Below are positions 9,453-18,414 of a stretch of DNA of 64,000 nucleotides, piece after piece. The translations under genes were made by a program, and so were the position numbers. Source of the DNA: Bacillaceae bacterium IKA-2 (GTDB lineage: Bacteria > Bacillota > Bacilli > Bacillales > Anaerobacillaceae). Under the pieces are notes generated by a model, which saw only the letters and a program-made list of their open reading frames with translations, was not told where the DNA came from and did not search any database. The first letter of the stretch is position 1; each line of letters starts with the position of its first letter. The stretch is taken from contig CP134492.1 in the NCBI GenBank assembly GCA_031761875.1, forward strand, positions 4,216,001 through 4,280,000, in the 5' to 3' direction.

Positions 9453-10853
9453 TTATTGCCACTCAATTAACGCGACTGTCTCAACATTCGCAGTATGCGG
9501 AAACATATCAACTGGCTGCAAGCTTTCTAGCTTAAAGCCTGCCTGCAACAACTGAGCAACATCTTTTGCCAACGTTGATGGATTACACGAAACGTAAACA
9601 ATCCGCTTTGGTTTTATTTTGATCATCGCTTCAAGAAGCTGGTGATCGCAGCCAGATCTAGGTGGGTCAACAACGAATACATCAGGTCTCCATCCTTCTT
9701 TTAGCCATTTTGGTAAGATCTCTTCTGCTTTTCCTACCTCGAATTGAGCATGGCTAAAACCATGTTTTTCAGCATTCCGACGCGCATCTTCGATTGATTC
9801 TGGAATTATATCCATGCCCCGTAACTCTTTTACATATGGGGCAAGCCAAAGGCCAATAGTTCCGACACCACAGTAAGCATCGACTAGTTTTTCTGCACCT
9901 GTTAAACTAGCTGCTTTTTTCACTTCATCATATAAGTTTACCGTTTGCAACGGATTAAGCTGAAAAAATGCCCTTGCCGAAAGCTCAAAAGTTAAATCTC
10001 CTAGCACTTCTTGAATCACTTCTTCGCCACCTAAATGGATTGTTTCATCACCAAAGATAAGCGATGTATTCCTTCCATTAATATTTTGTAAGACTGATTT
10101 CACTTCTGGTAGACGACGTTTAATTTCTTCAAGAACGACTTCTTTTTGCGGTAAATCTTTCGTTGCTGTAATAAGTATTAGTTGAACATCGCCTGTGTTG
10201 AAACCAACTCTGGTTACGATAGTTCGGATAACCCCTTTTCGCTTTCGTTCATTATAAATCGAAATATTTAAATCTTGTAAAATTGCCTTTACTGTTTGTG
10301 TTACTTTGTTCGTCGCCGGATGTTGGACGATACATTCAGAAATATCGACTAGTTCGTGTGAATTCATCCCGTAAAGGCCAGCAATAACCTCTCCTTTGTA
10401 CTTACCCACTTGGAGCTGACTTTTATTGCGGTAATTCCAAGGATTTTCCATCCCAATCGTGTCCTTAAGGGGCAGCTTATCACTGCTTAACTTTGTATGG
10501 CGCTCAAATGCTTGACGAACCATATCTTTTTTCTCTATAAGTTGTCTCTTGTAATCTAAATGCTGCAACTGGCAGCCACCACATTTTTCATAGATTGGGC
10601 AAGGTGGCTCAATGCGATCTACTGATTTTTTGCGAATTTTTTTTATTTTTGCTTCAGAATATTTCTCTTTTACAGCGGTTACCGTCACGACTACCTCTTC
10701 ACCTGGTAATGCTCCAGGTACAAAAACGACTTGCCTTTTAAAATAACCGACACCCTCCCCGTTAATACCGAGGCGTTTAATCGTTAATGGGAATTCTTGA
10801 CCTTCTTCAATAAATACTTTTTGCTTATCTGTTCTCACTCGCTTCAACTCCAT
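9453..10853 (-). CDS. rlmCD: 23S rRNA (uracil-C5)-methyltransferase, RlmCD/RumA family
   Basis: SAM-dependent m5U methyltransferase of 466 residues. It has an N-terminal TRAM RNA-binding domain, a 4Fe-4S cysteine cluster ([13 protein letters not shown], about 84-96), a SAM fold with [12 protein letters not shown], a VDPPRSGC motif and the catalytic cysteine in [13 protein letters not shown]. In B. subtilis the RlmCD enzyme methylates two 23S positions; a paralogue of less certain target also exists, so the exact site is not fixed here. AAAGGAT precedes the ATG. It is probably co-transcribed with truA. Confidence 0.9.
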   Translation of the reverse strand: MELKRVRTDKQKVFIEEGQEFPLTIKRLGINGEGVGYFKRQVVFVPGALPGEEVVVTVTAVKEKYSEAKIKKIRKKSVDRIEPPCPIYEKCGGCQLQHLDYKRQLIEKKDMVRQAFERHTKLSSDKLPLKDTIGMENPWNYRNKSQLQVGKYKGEVIAGLYGMNSHELVDISECIVQHPATNKVTQTVKAILQDLNISIYNERKRKGVIRTIVTRVGFNTGDVQLILITATKDLPQKEVVLEEIKRRLPEVKSVLQNINGRNTSLIFGDETIHLGGEEVIQEVLGDLTFELSARAFFQLNPLQTVNLYDEVKKAASLTGAEKLVDAYCGVGTIGLWLAPYVKELRGMDIIPESIEDARRNAEKHGFSHAQFEVGKAEEILPKWLKEGWRPDVFVVDPPRSGCDHQLLEAMIKIKPKRIVYVSCNPSTLAKDVAQLLQAGFKLESLQPVDMFPHTANVETVALIEWQ

Positions 10854-10976
10854 ATGATTAAAAATCCTTTTTGTCAGTATACACGATTAAGCCCTCGTAA
10901 AGAAAATTACTGATCAAAGATGGTGAGATTTTTTTGGGTGATGCCTAATCGTTCCAAAAGATAATGTTTTCCGTAC

Positions 10977-11011
10977 GAAAAAGCGCCAGAGGTCATTAAC
11001 CTCCGACGCGT
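10977..11011 (-). terminator. Terminator of the selenoprotein peroxiredoxin gene
   Basis: On the minus strand, GCG-TC-GGAGGT-TAATG-ACCTC-TG-GCGC, followed by six T. It lies just after the prxU stop. Confidence 0.75.
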
Positions 11012-11019
11012 ACTGCTTT

Positions 11020-11739
11020 TTATTTATCAAACGCTTCACTAACTTTCCACTCTTTCCATACATTACCAACTAACTCTGGTCCCGGTTTCAATGTTTTACT
11101 TCCCGGTTGCCAACCCGCAGGAGTTGCTTCTGATCCTTTTGTTTCCCTCACTAATTGAAAGGCTTGGATTTGGCGAAGTGTCTCACTCAGGTTTCTACCG
11201 ACTGGGGCTGTCAATACCTCAAACCCTTGAACATTTCCATCTGGATCAATAATAAATCTGCCTCTAGTTTCAATACCACTATCTTCATCATAAATCCCAT
11301 ACATTTTACCAATACTGCCATCTTGATCTGATAGCATTTCAAACGGGATATCTTTATTAATCATTTTTGAAATTTCATTATCATTCCACATTTTATGAAC
11401 GAAGACACTATCTACACTTACAGAAAGAACTTCTACACCTAATTTTTGGAACTCTTCATACTTTTCAGCAACTGCTGAAATTTCAGTCGCTCAAACAAAT
11501 GTGAAATCACCCGGATAAAAACACAGTACAACCCATTTTCCTTTGTAATCTGCTAAACTGACACTTTTAAAGTCACCGTTAAAATACGCTGGCGCTGTAA
11601 ATTCTGGAGCCTCTTTGCCCACTCTAATCATTTTCATTTCCTCCTTTGTAGCTGCAATTTCTACTAAATCATTTTGAATTTCTACTTTTTTTCTGACTAT
11701 TTTTGGCCTTTCACAACCTGCTTGTACTTTTTCAGTCAT
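11020..11739 (-). CDS. prxU: Selenocysteine peroxiredoxin (TGA at 11491-11493 read as Sec)
   Basis: AhpC/TSA-family peroxidase of 239 residues if the in-frame TGA is decoded. The active site reads PGDFTFV-Sec-ATEI: residue 83 is encoded by TGA exactly where other peroxiredoxins have the peroxidatic Cys, and P76-x3-T80-x2-U83 keeps the family motif. Both sides of the TGA are intact peroxiredoxin sequence in one frame with no other lesion. The usual resolving Cys is absent (EATPAGW instead of VCPAGW), so this is a 1-Cys-type enzyme, as I recall for known PrxU proteins. A SECIS-like hairpin follows the TGA. The start at 11739 has AAAGGAGGG. An N-terminal extension of about 36 residues carries Cys9. 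Naive callers split it into two ORFs. A nonsense mutation is the alternative, but it would not explain the hairpin. Confidence 0.88.
11463..11480 (-). promoter_or_regulatory. Bacterial SECIS-like hairpin within prxU
   Basis: On the minus strand, TTTCAGC-AGTT-GCTGAAA is a perfect 7-bp stem (8 bp if A-T closes) with G-U in the apical loop. Eighteen bases separate the TGA from the loop G, inside the 16-37 base window described for bacterial SECIS elements that bind SelB. Confidence 0.82.
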
Positions 11740-11798
11740 GCTTATCCCTCCTTTATTGGAATACTTTAACAAGATAATAATTCCTCAGCAACAAGTTA

Positions 11799-11854
11799 AT
11801 TATACCATATAGGGCATTTTTTTAATACTAATTATAAAATAATAAAGATTATAA
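11799..11854 (-). promoter_or_regulatory. prxU promoter with two PerR/Fur-like boxes
   Basis: A perfect -10 TATAAT lies at 11804-11799 on the minus strand. Overlapping the -35 region is TTATAAT-T-AGTATTA (11837-11823), and just upstream TTATAAT-C-TTTATTA (11854-11840). Each matches the PerR box TTATAAT-n-ATTATAA in 12 of 14 positions. The region is very AT-rich, so chance matches are possible, but peroxide-responsive repression would fit the gene. Confidence 0.55.
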
Positions 11855-11888
11855 TTAATAAAACTCAATTTAGCTGTTCTCATGCAAT

Positions 11889-12761
11889 TTAACTCTTTGC
11901 TTTTTGATTATCTAAGCTCTCCCATAAGTAAAGGGATGCATAGCTTTTATATGGCGACCAACCTTCACTAACCTTTAACATTTCTTCAATAGATGGTTTT
12001 TTATCAAGGTTGTACAACTTCTTCACTGCGTTTTGGATTCCAACATCTTTGATAGGAAATAAATTCTTTCTTCCTAAACCGAACAGTAAAATATTTTCAG
12101 CTGTCCAGTAGCCGATTCCTCTTATCTCAACTAGTCGGTTAATGACCTCTTCATCTGAACTTAATGATAGTGCTTCTAAATCTAACTCACCACTAACAAT
12201 TAACCTCGATGTATCAATGACATACTCTGCTTTACGCTGACTAAATGATAGTTCGCGCAAATCTTGATAATTTAACTGACTTACCGTTTCAGGCGTTGGG
12301 TTAAAATAAAGGCCATCCTTTTCTTTTCCAAATTTTTTCATAAATCGCTCTGTTAATGTGTATGCAAAACTGATATTTAATTGTTGATGAATAATCGTTT
12401 TGATGATGCAAAAATAAAGGTCGAAGTCACATATCAAAGGCATTCCAAAGAATTTTTTAAAAAGTGGTGCTAAATCAGTTGCTAAAAAATGCTCATTTAC
12501 TTCCTGTAAAGACGTTTCAAGCTGAAAAATGTTTTTTATTTTACGAACCCCTTCCTCCTCATAATTAACTGGAAGTTCAATTTGACAAACTGGCGTTTCA
12601 ACGGGCCCGCGAAACAAAACATTTGCAACAACATCATTTTCATATATATTGAGGGGAACCTTAATACGTTTGGTTTCCAAGTCAATTTGATTTAGTGGAT
12701 CGTGGCTTAACCGTTCTAATACATGCACGTAATTATACGGGCCTGCTATTTGTACTTCCAT
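11889..12761 (-). CDS. DNA-3-methyladenine glycosylase II (AlkA-like)
   Basis: Base-excision repair glycosylase of 290 residues removing alkylated purines. The helix-hairpin-helix motif lies in EIRGIGYWTAENILLFGLG and the catalytic aspartate in FPIKDVGIQNAV (about residue 240). The N-terminal AlkA-type domain is present. It resembles B. subtilis YfjP, which like this gene lies near pdaA. GGGGTGAGAAA precedes the ATG. It appears to be monocistronic. Confidence 0.88.
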   Translation of the reverse strand: MEVQIAGPYNYVHVLERLSHDPLNQIDLETKRIKVPLNIYENDVVANVLFRGPVETPVCQIELPVNYEEEGVRKIKNIFQLETSLQEVNEHFLATDLAPLFKKFFGMPLICDFDLYFCIIKTIIHQQLNISFAYTLTERFMKKFGKEKDGLYFNPTPETVSQLNYQDLRELSFSQRKAEYVIDTSRLIVSGELDLEALSLSSDEEVINRLVEIRGIGYWTAENILLFGLGRKNLFPIKDVGIQNAVKKLYNLDKKPSIEEMLKVSEGWSPYKSYASLYLWESLDNQKAKS

Positions 12762-13083
12762 TTTCTCACCCCTTTTTCAAATTCATTTGCAAAATTATTT
12801 GTGAATCAACAGAGATGAACTGAATTCATCTTAAAGCTTCTACAAAAATTGATGTATTCAACTGTATGTGTTGATTAAACAAATTTTAACGATCATCTGA
12901 TTTCCCCAAACCTAAAGGAGATGGGCTTTCCCGTTTGGGTAGTTCTGTAATAATTCCGCTATTTAATCCAGATTCTTCTTTTAAAGAGATTTTACAGAAA
13001 AAAACTTCCTAAACTTACTATCTCGCAGTTAGGATAATGTTTGTTAGAATGATTAAGTAAACTAGTTAAAGGGAGAGATTACA
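12762..13083. other. Intergenic region with an unexplained GC-rich inverted repeat
   Basis: No gene seen. Near 12906-12943, CCCAAAC and GTTTGGG flank the core CTAAAGGAGATGGGCTTTCC, forming a stem with internal structure. It is clearly richer in GC than its surroundings. It could be a small RNA or leader element of the downstream GAF gene; I could not match it to a known riboswitch. A -10-like TAGAAT at about 13045 may serve the GAF gene. Confidence 0.3.
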
Positions 13084-13449
13084 ATGTCAATTTCAACAGA
13101 TGTCGCATCATTACAAATTATGGCTGATGTATATAAAAGAAAAAATTCTCGGACTGTTTTTGATAAAACAGTTAAAAGCCTTGTACAAGAAGTATCATAC
13201 ATAGATTGGGTCGGTATTTATCTTATCTCAGAAGATCAAACCCTCGATTTAGTCGCTACATCTAGTGAAAAAGATGATCTAGGTTGGGAAAGTAATGGAG
13301 AATTGAAATTTCCAATTGCTAATTCAACAAAAGTACAAATTGGAGTCATGGTCGTTCGCAGTAAGCAAGCTATTGCTTTTGATGTAACTGATGTTTCAAC
13401 TTTAGAAACAATTGCTCAAGCGATCGGTCAAATTTGTTATTCGAACTAA
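13084..13449 (+). CDS. Small GAF-domain protein
   Basis: A 121-residue protein consisting almost entirely of one GAF domain (YIDWVGIYLI at about 39, LGWESNGELKFPI at about 80, then a closing helix). GAF domains bind small ligands or redox cofactors. It is related to the free methionine-R-sulfoxide reductase type but lacks that enzyme's cysteines (one Cys only, third residue from the end), so enzymatic activity is unlikely. GGGAGAG lies before ATG. It is followed by a bidirectional terminator shared with pdaA. Confidence 0.8.
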   Translation: MSISTDVASLQIMADVYKRKNSRTVFDKTVKSLVQEVSYIDWVGIYLISEDQTLDLVATSSEKDDLGWESNGELKFPIANSTKVQIGVMVVRSKQAIAFDVTDVSTLETIAQAIGQICYSN

Positions 13450-13522
13450 ATAAGAAACTCGCATCGTTAAATATTCACACTCTTGAATGAAAGTAGCAAA
13501 TACAATTTTACTTTCACAGAAA

Positions 13523-13565
13523 AAGGCTAATTCAAAAGGTTAATTTCCCTTTGGATTAGCCTTTA
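13523..13565. terminator. Bidirectional terminator between the GAF gene and pdaA
   Basis: Stem AAGGCTAAT/ATTAGCCTT with inner AGG/CCT pairing; A-rich before and T-rich after, serving both converging genes. Confidence 0.8.
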
Positions 13566-13572
13566 TTTTATC

Positions 13573-14373
13573 TCAAAAAGATAAATCCTTCAAATGCTTG
13601 CTTAGCAGGTAATCGTCTAAACTTTTAAATTGATATCCTTGTTTTTGAAGTTCATCAATTACTTTTCCTAGCGCCTCTGCATTATCTTTCGAAACAGAAT
13701 GGAGTAGCATCACAGCGCCAGGATGAACTCGTTTCGTGATTTGGTCATAAGCATATTGCCAACCTTTTTGCTCATTTACAACCCAATCTTTATAAGCAAG
13801 TGACCAAAATACATTGACATACCCTTGTTGTTTTGAAAGAGCTAACGTCCGTTCGCTAAATACTCCTTGTGGCGGACGCAAGTAAGTCATATCATTACGA
13901 CCTGTTAACTCTTGATATTTAACTTTCACCTTCTCTAGTTCTCGTTTCAGTCGTTCATCGTCAACATTAACTAGGTTTGGGTGATGCCATGAATGATTTC
14001 CGATAATATGTCCTTCCGCCACCATTCGTTTAACAAGCTCTGCTTGGTCTAATAAATAATGACCGGTCACAAAAAAAGCAGCTGGAACTTTTTTTTCTTT
14101 TAGCACATCGAGGATCGCAGATGTATATCCATTCTCATAACCATTATCAAATGTCAGGTAAATTTCTTTCTTATCTGTGTCGCCAATATAAAATCCATCA
14201 AATTTAGTTAGCAATTTCTGATAAATCGGTTCTGTAGTTGACGGTTGATTGTTTGGCTGCCGATTAAAGCTCCAATGATATTCTTTATTGCTATTTGCAT
14301 GGGTGGCTTGTTGAGGGAAACAAAAATTGATGAAAACTAACGAAAAAAATAGTAAAAAAGTGATTTTTTTCAT
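13573..14373 (-). CDS. pdaA: PdaA-like polysaccharide deacetylase (spore cortex)
   Basis: Secreted peptidoglycan N-acetylmuramic acid deacetylase of 266 residues. In B. subtilis this enzyme is needed for muramic delta-lactam in the spore cortex and for germination. A signal peptide occupies about residues 1-26. The NodB domain has its metal aspartate in TFDNGYENGY and metal histidines in HSWHHP, then YLRPPQGVFS and VMLLHSVS. The asparagine in TFDNGYEN is typical of PdaA. Length and neighbourhood match B. subtilis. It faces the GAF gene across a terminator. Confidence 0.92.
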   Translation of the reverse strand: MKKITFLLFFSLVFINFCFPQQATHANSNKEYHWSFNRQPNNQPSTTEPIYQKLLTKFDGFYIGDTDKKEIYLTFDNGYENGYTSAILDVLKEKKVPAAFFVTGHYLLDQAELVKRMVAEGHIIGNHSWHHPNLVNVDDERLKRELEKVKVKYQELTGRNDMTYLRPPQGVFSERTLALSKQQGYVNVFWSLAYKDWVVNEQKGWQYAYDQITKRVHPGAVMLLHSVSKDNAEALGKVIDELQKQGYQFKSLDDYLLSKHLKDLSF

Positions 14374-14458
14374 GGAATCTGACCTCTCCTCATTATTTTA
14401 TGTTAGTTTTTTCATTACTGAAAATTTTATCCATTATAAAATGAAAAGCGGTCGAGTC

Positions 14459-14562
14459 GATGGCGCCTGGAGTTAGACAGACGACAAAACTTACTTTCTT
14501 AACTTTTTAAAAAAAACCTACTATCCGTGCCGCCAGACTAGACGACAAGGATAGTAGGTTCT
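14459..14562 (-). terminator. Terminator of the fumarase gene plus a GCGC repeat remnant
   Basis: AACCTACTATCC (14513-14524) pairs with GGATAGTAGGTT (14551-14562); on the minus strand the stem is followed by eight T. Adjacent bases 14461-14490 (TGGCGCCTGGAGTTAGACAG) resemble the repeat at 55311-55335, including the shared tail TAGACAGACGA. Confidence 0.8.
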
Positions 14563-14569
14563 GCTCGAT

Positions 14570-16105
14570 TTAAAATACCTTAGCTTTTAACTCAGAAAGC
14601 TTTTCAAACGATGATTTTTCTACATCCGCATGTAAGCTATTGCCGTGGGAGTCCATCGTTACAATTGCCGCGAATCTTTCTACTTGTAAATGCCACATTG
14701 CTTCAGGTACTCCCAACTCTAGTAGGTCAACACCGTCAACTTTCTTAATACAATCAGCGTAATATTGAGCCGCGCCTCCAATGGCATTTAAATAAACACC
14801 ACCATGCTCACCAAGCGCTTTTAATGTTTTTGGACCCATGCCGCCCTTACCCATTACAATACGAATCCCAAATTTTTTCATAACATCACCTTGGTAAGGT
14901 TCTTCACGAATACTTGTTGTTGGCCCAGCTGCTTTCACGTGCCACTCGCCTTTTTCATCTTTCATCATAACTGGTCCACAATGATAAATGATTTGACCAT
15001 TTAAGTCGATCGGTGCATCATGATCCATTAAATGATGATGAATGGCATCACGGCCAGTATGAAGGGCACCATTAATGATCACGACATCGCCAACTCTCAA
15101 GTCACGAACTTGCGCTTCAGTAACCGGCGCTTCTAAAACTACTTCTCTACTTGTCTTTTTTTCTTCAGTTTCCACTGCAACTTCATCTTCAACAAAATGA
15201 ATTCTTTCGCCTTCACGATAATGCCAATCTGTAATTCCGCCTGAACCCGCATCAATCGTTACACCTAAACGGCGGAATGCCCAACAGTTATAAGCAACAG
15301 ATACAAAGAAGCTAGCAGGCAAACGATTAATGGCGCCAATTTTGCAGCCAAGTAACGTTGCTTCACCACCAAATCCCATCGTACCAATACCTAGATTGTT
15401 TGCATGCTCCATTGCGTACTCTTCTAGCTTGCGTAGGACTTCGGTTGGATTTACATCTTCGGCGGTTCGGAGAAGTTGCTCCTTAGCTAATGAGGCACTT
15501 GAAATTCTGTCTCCTCCAATTCCAACGCCAATAAATCCAGCGCTACATCCTTGCCCCTGGGCTTGATACACTGAATGAAGAATACATTTTCTAATTCCAT
15601 CTAAATCTCGTCCAGCTCTACCTAAACCTTCAAGTTCAGCCGGTAAGCTATATTGAATATTTTTATTTTCACAACCTCCGCCCTTTAAAATTAGGCGCGC
15701 ATCAATTTCATCTTTTTCCCACTGATCAAAATAAATAATTGGCGTACCTGGTCCGAGGTTATTACCACTATTTTCACCAGTAATCGAATCAACTGAGTTA
15801 GGACGTAGCTTACCATTTTTAGTAGCCTCGTCAAGCGCTTCATAGATCGCTTTTTTCATCTCAATTTGGTTTGCTCCAACTGGCACTTTAATCTTAAACG
15901 TTGGCATTCCAGTATCTTGACAAATTGGTGATACATTTTCATCAGCCATAGTAATATTTTTTGTAATTGTTGCTAAAGACAAGGCTGCAGTAGTACCTGC
16001 ATTTTCTTTTTCTTTAGCCGCCTTAATCGCGCGCCGTACATCATTTGGAAGATTCGTAGATGTTTCAACAATAAGCTTATACATGCTTTCTTTAAATTTT
16101 TCCAA
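14570..16105 (-). CDS. fumA: Class I fumarate hydratase (4Fe-4S)
   Basis: Interconverts fumarate and malate in the TCA cycle. This is the iron-sulfur class I type, with alpha and beta domains fused in 511 residues. Cluster cysteines are in ICQDTGMP, KGGGCENK and GQGCSAGF. The beta domain has GDVVIINGALHTGRDAIHHH and GKGGMGPKT. The start is TTG at 16105, with GGAAGGGGAAATAGGAA upstream. Class I enzymes are oxygen-labile, unlike the class II FumC of B. subtilis. A cre-like site (16201) and a downstream terminator flank it. Confidence 0.93.
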   Translation of the reverse strand: MEKFKESMYKLIVETSTNLPNDVRRAIKAAKEKENAGTTAALSLATITKNITMADENVSPICQDTGMPTFKIKVPVGANQIEMKKAIYEALDEATKNGKLRPNSVDSITGENSGNNLGPGTPIIYFDQWEKDEIDARLILKGGGCENKNIQYSLPAELEGLGRAGRDLDGIRKCILHSVYQAQGQGCSAGFIGVGIGGDRISSASLAKEQLLRTAEDVNPTEVLRKLEEYAMEHANNLGIGTMGFGGEATLLGCKIGAINRLPASFFVSVAYNCWAFRRLGVTIDAGSGGITDWHYREGERIHFVEDEVAVETEEKKTSREVVLEAPVTEAQVRDLRVGDVVIINGALHTGRDAIHHHLMDHDAPIDLNGQIIYHCGPVMMKDEKGEWHVKAAGPTTSIREEPYQGDVMKKFGIRIVMGKGGMGPKTLKALGEHGGVYLNAIGGAAQYYADCIKKVDGVDLLELGVPEAMWHLQVERFAAIVTMDSHGNSLHADVEKSSFEKLSELKAKVF

Positions 16106-16200
16106 TTCCTATTTCCCCTTCCAGAGCAAAAAGTTTTTTATTCCCACTAATAATTATACAACGCAAAAGTACTAATTTGTCCAAAAATTTCGAAAAAGTT

Positions 16201-16214
16201 TGAAAGCGGTTACT
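16201..16214. promoter_or_regulatory. Candidate CcpA cre site upstream of fumA
   Basis: TGAAAGCGGTTACT matches the cre consensus TGWAANCGNTNWCA in all but the last base. It lies about 95 bases upstream of the fumarase start, suggesting catabolite control. Confidence 0.4.
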
Positions 16215-16229
16215 AATGAAGTGTTGGTT

Positions 16230-16288
16230 CAAAAAAAAAGCGGGCGAATTACTATCACGACTGAAGTCACGAGTTCACTTCGCCCCCC
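16230..16288 (-). terminator. Terminator of the histidine phosphatase gene
   Basis: On the minus strand, GGGCGAA pairs with TTCGCCC around a structured loop containing CTCGTGAC/GTCGTGA, followed by GCTTTTTTTTT. Confidence 0.8.
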
Positions 16289-16299
16289 CTATGAACCTA

Positions 16300-16938
16300 C
16301 TAATAATTGATATTCTCAATTTTTGTGTCAGATGTTAATAGATGAGTAGTGTTATTAATATAGCGAAAAACTGGTTTTTTGTTTTCTGAGAATTCAATTT
16401 TTGAAATTCCTGTGTTATTAATTACAAAAGGTCGATGAAAATCATTCCATTTTTCAGCTACCATTAAATACATTAGGAAAATACTAATAAAGCCCCCGTG
16501 TGAAACTAAAGCGACTCGGTGACGCTTATGTCCGCTTAGCAACTGATCTAAAACATATTTACAACGCTCAGTTATTTCCGGTACAAGCTCTGTCCCTGCT
16601 AACCCCGTTGTTAAAATCGAGTTACTATCGTTTAATTGTGGATATTGTAAATAAATCTCGTTTTTCGTTTTTCCTTCAAGCGGACCTAAGCCAATTTCTC
16701 TAATCTTGTCCCATTTTATCGTGTTCAAGGGCAGGCGATCACCAATAGCATTTGCGGTATCTAATGCTCGTGTTAAATCACTAGCATAAAGATAATCAAT
16801 AGATTCTGACGCAAAATACTCTCCAAGTAGTTTTACTTGATTTTGACCAAGATCGGATAAGGGAAAATCTTTGCGCCCTTGAATAATTCCTTTTTCATTT
16901 GCCACAGACTGTCCATGCCTAATTAAGTATAAAATCAA
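16300..16938 (-). CDS. Histidine phosphatase superfamily protein
   Basis: A 212-residue phosphoglycerate-mutase-like phosphatase. The phospho-histidine motif LIRHGQSVANEKG opens the protein, EIGLGPLEG follows near 80, and the second catalytic histidine is in VALVSHGGFIS (about 150). Substrate unknown; members include adenosylcobalamin phosphatase and broad sugar phosphatases. The start is TTG at 16938, supported by AAGGAGAGG six bases upstream. No operon partner is evident. Confidence 0.85.
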   Translation of the reverse strand: MILYLIRHGQSVANEKGIIQGRKDFPLSDLGQNQVKLLGEYFASESIDYLYASDLTRALDTANAIGDRLPLNTIKWDKIREIGLGPLEGKTKNEIYLQYPQLNDSNSILTTGLAGTELVPEITERCKYVLDQLLSGHKRHRVALVSHGGFISIFLMYLMVAEKWNDFHRPFVINNTGISKIEFSENKKPVFRYINNTTHLLTSDTKIENINY

Positions 16939-16978
16939 AACTTACCTCTCCTTAGTAACTTTTTTAGCGATATTATTT

Positions 16979-17167
16979 TTACTCTATTGTATTATTTCTG
17001 AATTTTTTACATTTGTTTTCAATTTCATCAAGCATGTCGATAATTCGGTCGAGTTCTTCGACGCCCGCATCTTCCGGATCAATCGAATCTAACATCATCA
17101 AGACAAGCTCCATTTTTGCATATAAAAAATTTAACTGTTCTTTTGGTTCATGAATAGACTTACCCAA
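16979..17167 (-). CDS. Small SE1561/YfkK-like protein
   Basis: A 62-residue acidic helical protein (MLDSIDPEDAGVEELDRIID in the centre) resembling the SE1561 family, whose B. subtilis member YfkK also lies beside yfkA. Function unknown. Start TTG at 17167 with AAAGGGG upstream. It is divergent from the radical-SAM gene. Confidence 0.65.
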   Translation of the reverse strand: MGKSIHEPKEQLNFLYAKMELVLMMLDSIDPEDAGVEELDRIIDMLDEIENKCKKFRNNTIE

Positions 17168-17299
17168 TTTATAACTACCCCTTTCAAATCACTTTAAGTA
17201 TAGTACGTTCAGCTCTTGAAAACAAAGATTTTACTTTTGATCTCAAATCTACTGTAAAATAGAGGAGTCAATTAACTGTCAATAGAGAGGACGTTTTCA

Positions 17300-18409
17300 T
17301 TGTATAACGAAAAAACTATTAGCCCAGGCAACGATCCGTGGGAAACATACCTAGATATAGAACAATATGGTGAACTTCGCTTAACAAATGTAGAATTTAC
17401 GACAACAACATTATGTAATATGCGTTGTGAACATTGTGCTGTTGGTTATACGTTAAAAACAAAGGACCCAGAACCAATACCTGTCGAATTACTAATTGAG
17501 CGGCTTGAGGAGATTCCGAATCTGCGTACTTTTAGCATCACTGGTGGTGAACCTATGCTATCGATGAAGTCCGTTGATAACTATGTAGTCCCGCTCTTAA
17601 AATATGCCCATGAAAGAGGGGTACGGACACAAATCAATTCTAATTTAACATTAGAGCTTAGCCGCTATCAAAAAATTGTTCCTTACTTAGATGTTCTCCA
17701 CATTTCTCACAATTATCGTAATGTTGATGATTTCGTAGAGATTGGTTTTGCGATGATGAACCAAAAACCAACGTACGAACAACGAGCACAATATTTCACT
17801 CGTATCATTGAAAATGCTAAAGCATTAACAAGTCAAGGTGTTTTTGTCTCCGCTGAAACAATGATCAATAAAAGAACATTACCACATTTAGATAAAATTC
17901 ATGACCAAATAGTCGAAATGGGTTGTCAACGTCACGAAATTCATCCCATGTATCCTAGTGATTTTGCTAGTAACTTAGAAGTAGCCACAATTGAAGAGTT
18001 ACATCAAGGAATAGAGCTGCTATTACACAATCGTAATGATCAAGTGTGGATGTTATTTGGAACATTACCTTTTTATGGGTGTAGTACTAACCAAAAAGAT
18101 TTGGCTCTGCTAAAGCGGCTTTATCAAGAAAAAAATGTAACCGTTCGTAATGACCCAGATGGACGTTCTCGCCTTAATGTAAATATTTTTGATGGTGACA
18201 TTATCGTTACAGACTTTGCTGATCTACCTCCGCTAGGAAATATTAAGAACATGTCTTTGCTTGATGCATATCATAACTGGATTACAACGGATACAGCAAT
18301 GGCGCTCACATGTCACTGTCCAAGTATCAAATGCTTAGGCCCAAACCTGCTTGTAAAAGATACATATTATAGAAATGTTGATTTCACCAAACAAAAGTCA
18401 AACATATAA
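17300..18409 (+). CDS. yfkAB: Radical SAM/CxCxxxxC protein YfkAB
   Basis: A 369-residue radical SAM protein. The 4Fe-4S/SAM motif CNMRCEHC is at about residues 39-46, with SITGGEPML binding SAM. The C-terminal CHCPSIKC supplies the CxCxxxxC motif that names the family and may hold a second cluster. The substrate is unknown. The start is TTG at 17300 with AGAGAGG upstream; no ATG fits. The neighbouring YfkK-like and YfkD-like genes match the B. subtilis yfk region. It ends at a long hairpin shared with yfkD. Confidence 0.9.
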   Translation: MYNEKTISPGNDPWETYLDIEQYGELRLTNVEFTTTTLCNMRCEHCAVGYTLKTKDPEPIPVELLIERLEEIPNLRTFSITGGEPMLSMKSVDNYVVPLLKYAHERGVRTQINSNLTLELSRYQKIVPYLDVLHISHNYRNVDDFVEIGFAMMNQKPTYEQRAQYFTRIIENAKALTSQGVFVSAETMINKRTLPHLDKIHDQIVEMGCQRHEIHPMYPSDFASNLEVATIEELHQGIELLLHNRNDQVWMLFGTLPFYGCSTNQKDLALLKRLYQEKNVTVRNDPDGRSRLNVNIFDGDIIVTDFADLPPLGNIKNMSLLDAYHNWITTDTAMALTCHCPSIKCLGPNLLVKDTYYRNVDFTKQKSNI

Positions 18410-18414
18410 AAAAA

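Noticed and set aside
11491-11772. Peroxiredoxin treated as two separate genes or a pseudogene
   Set aside because: The two halves are in one frame across a single TGA at the catalytic position with a SECIS-like hairpin; selenocysteine explains all of this better.
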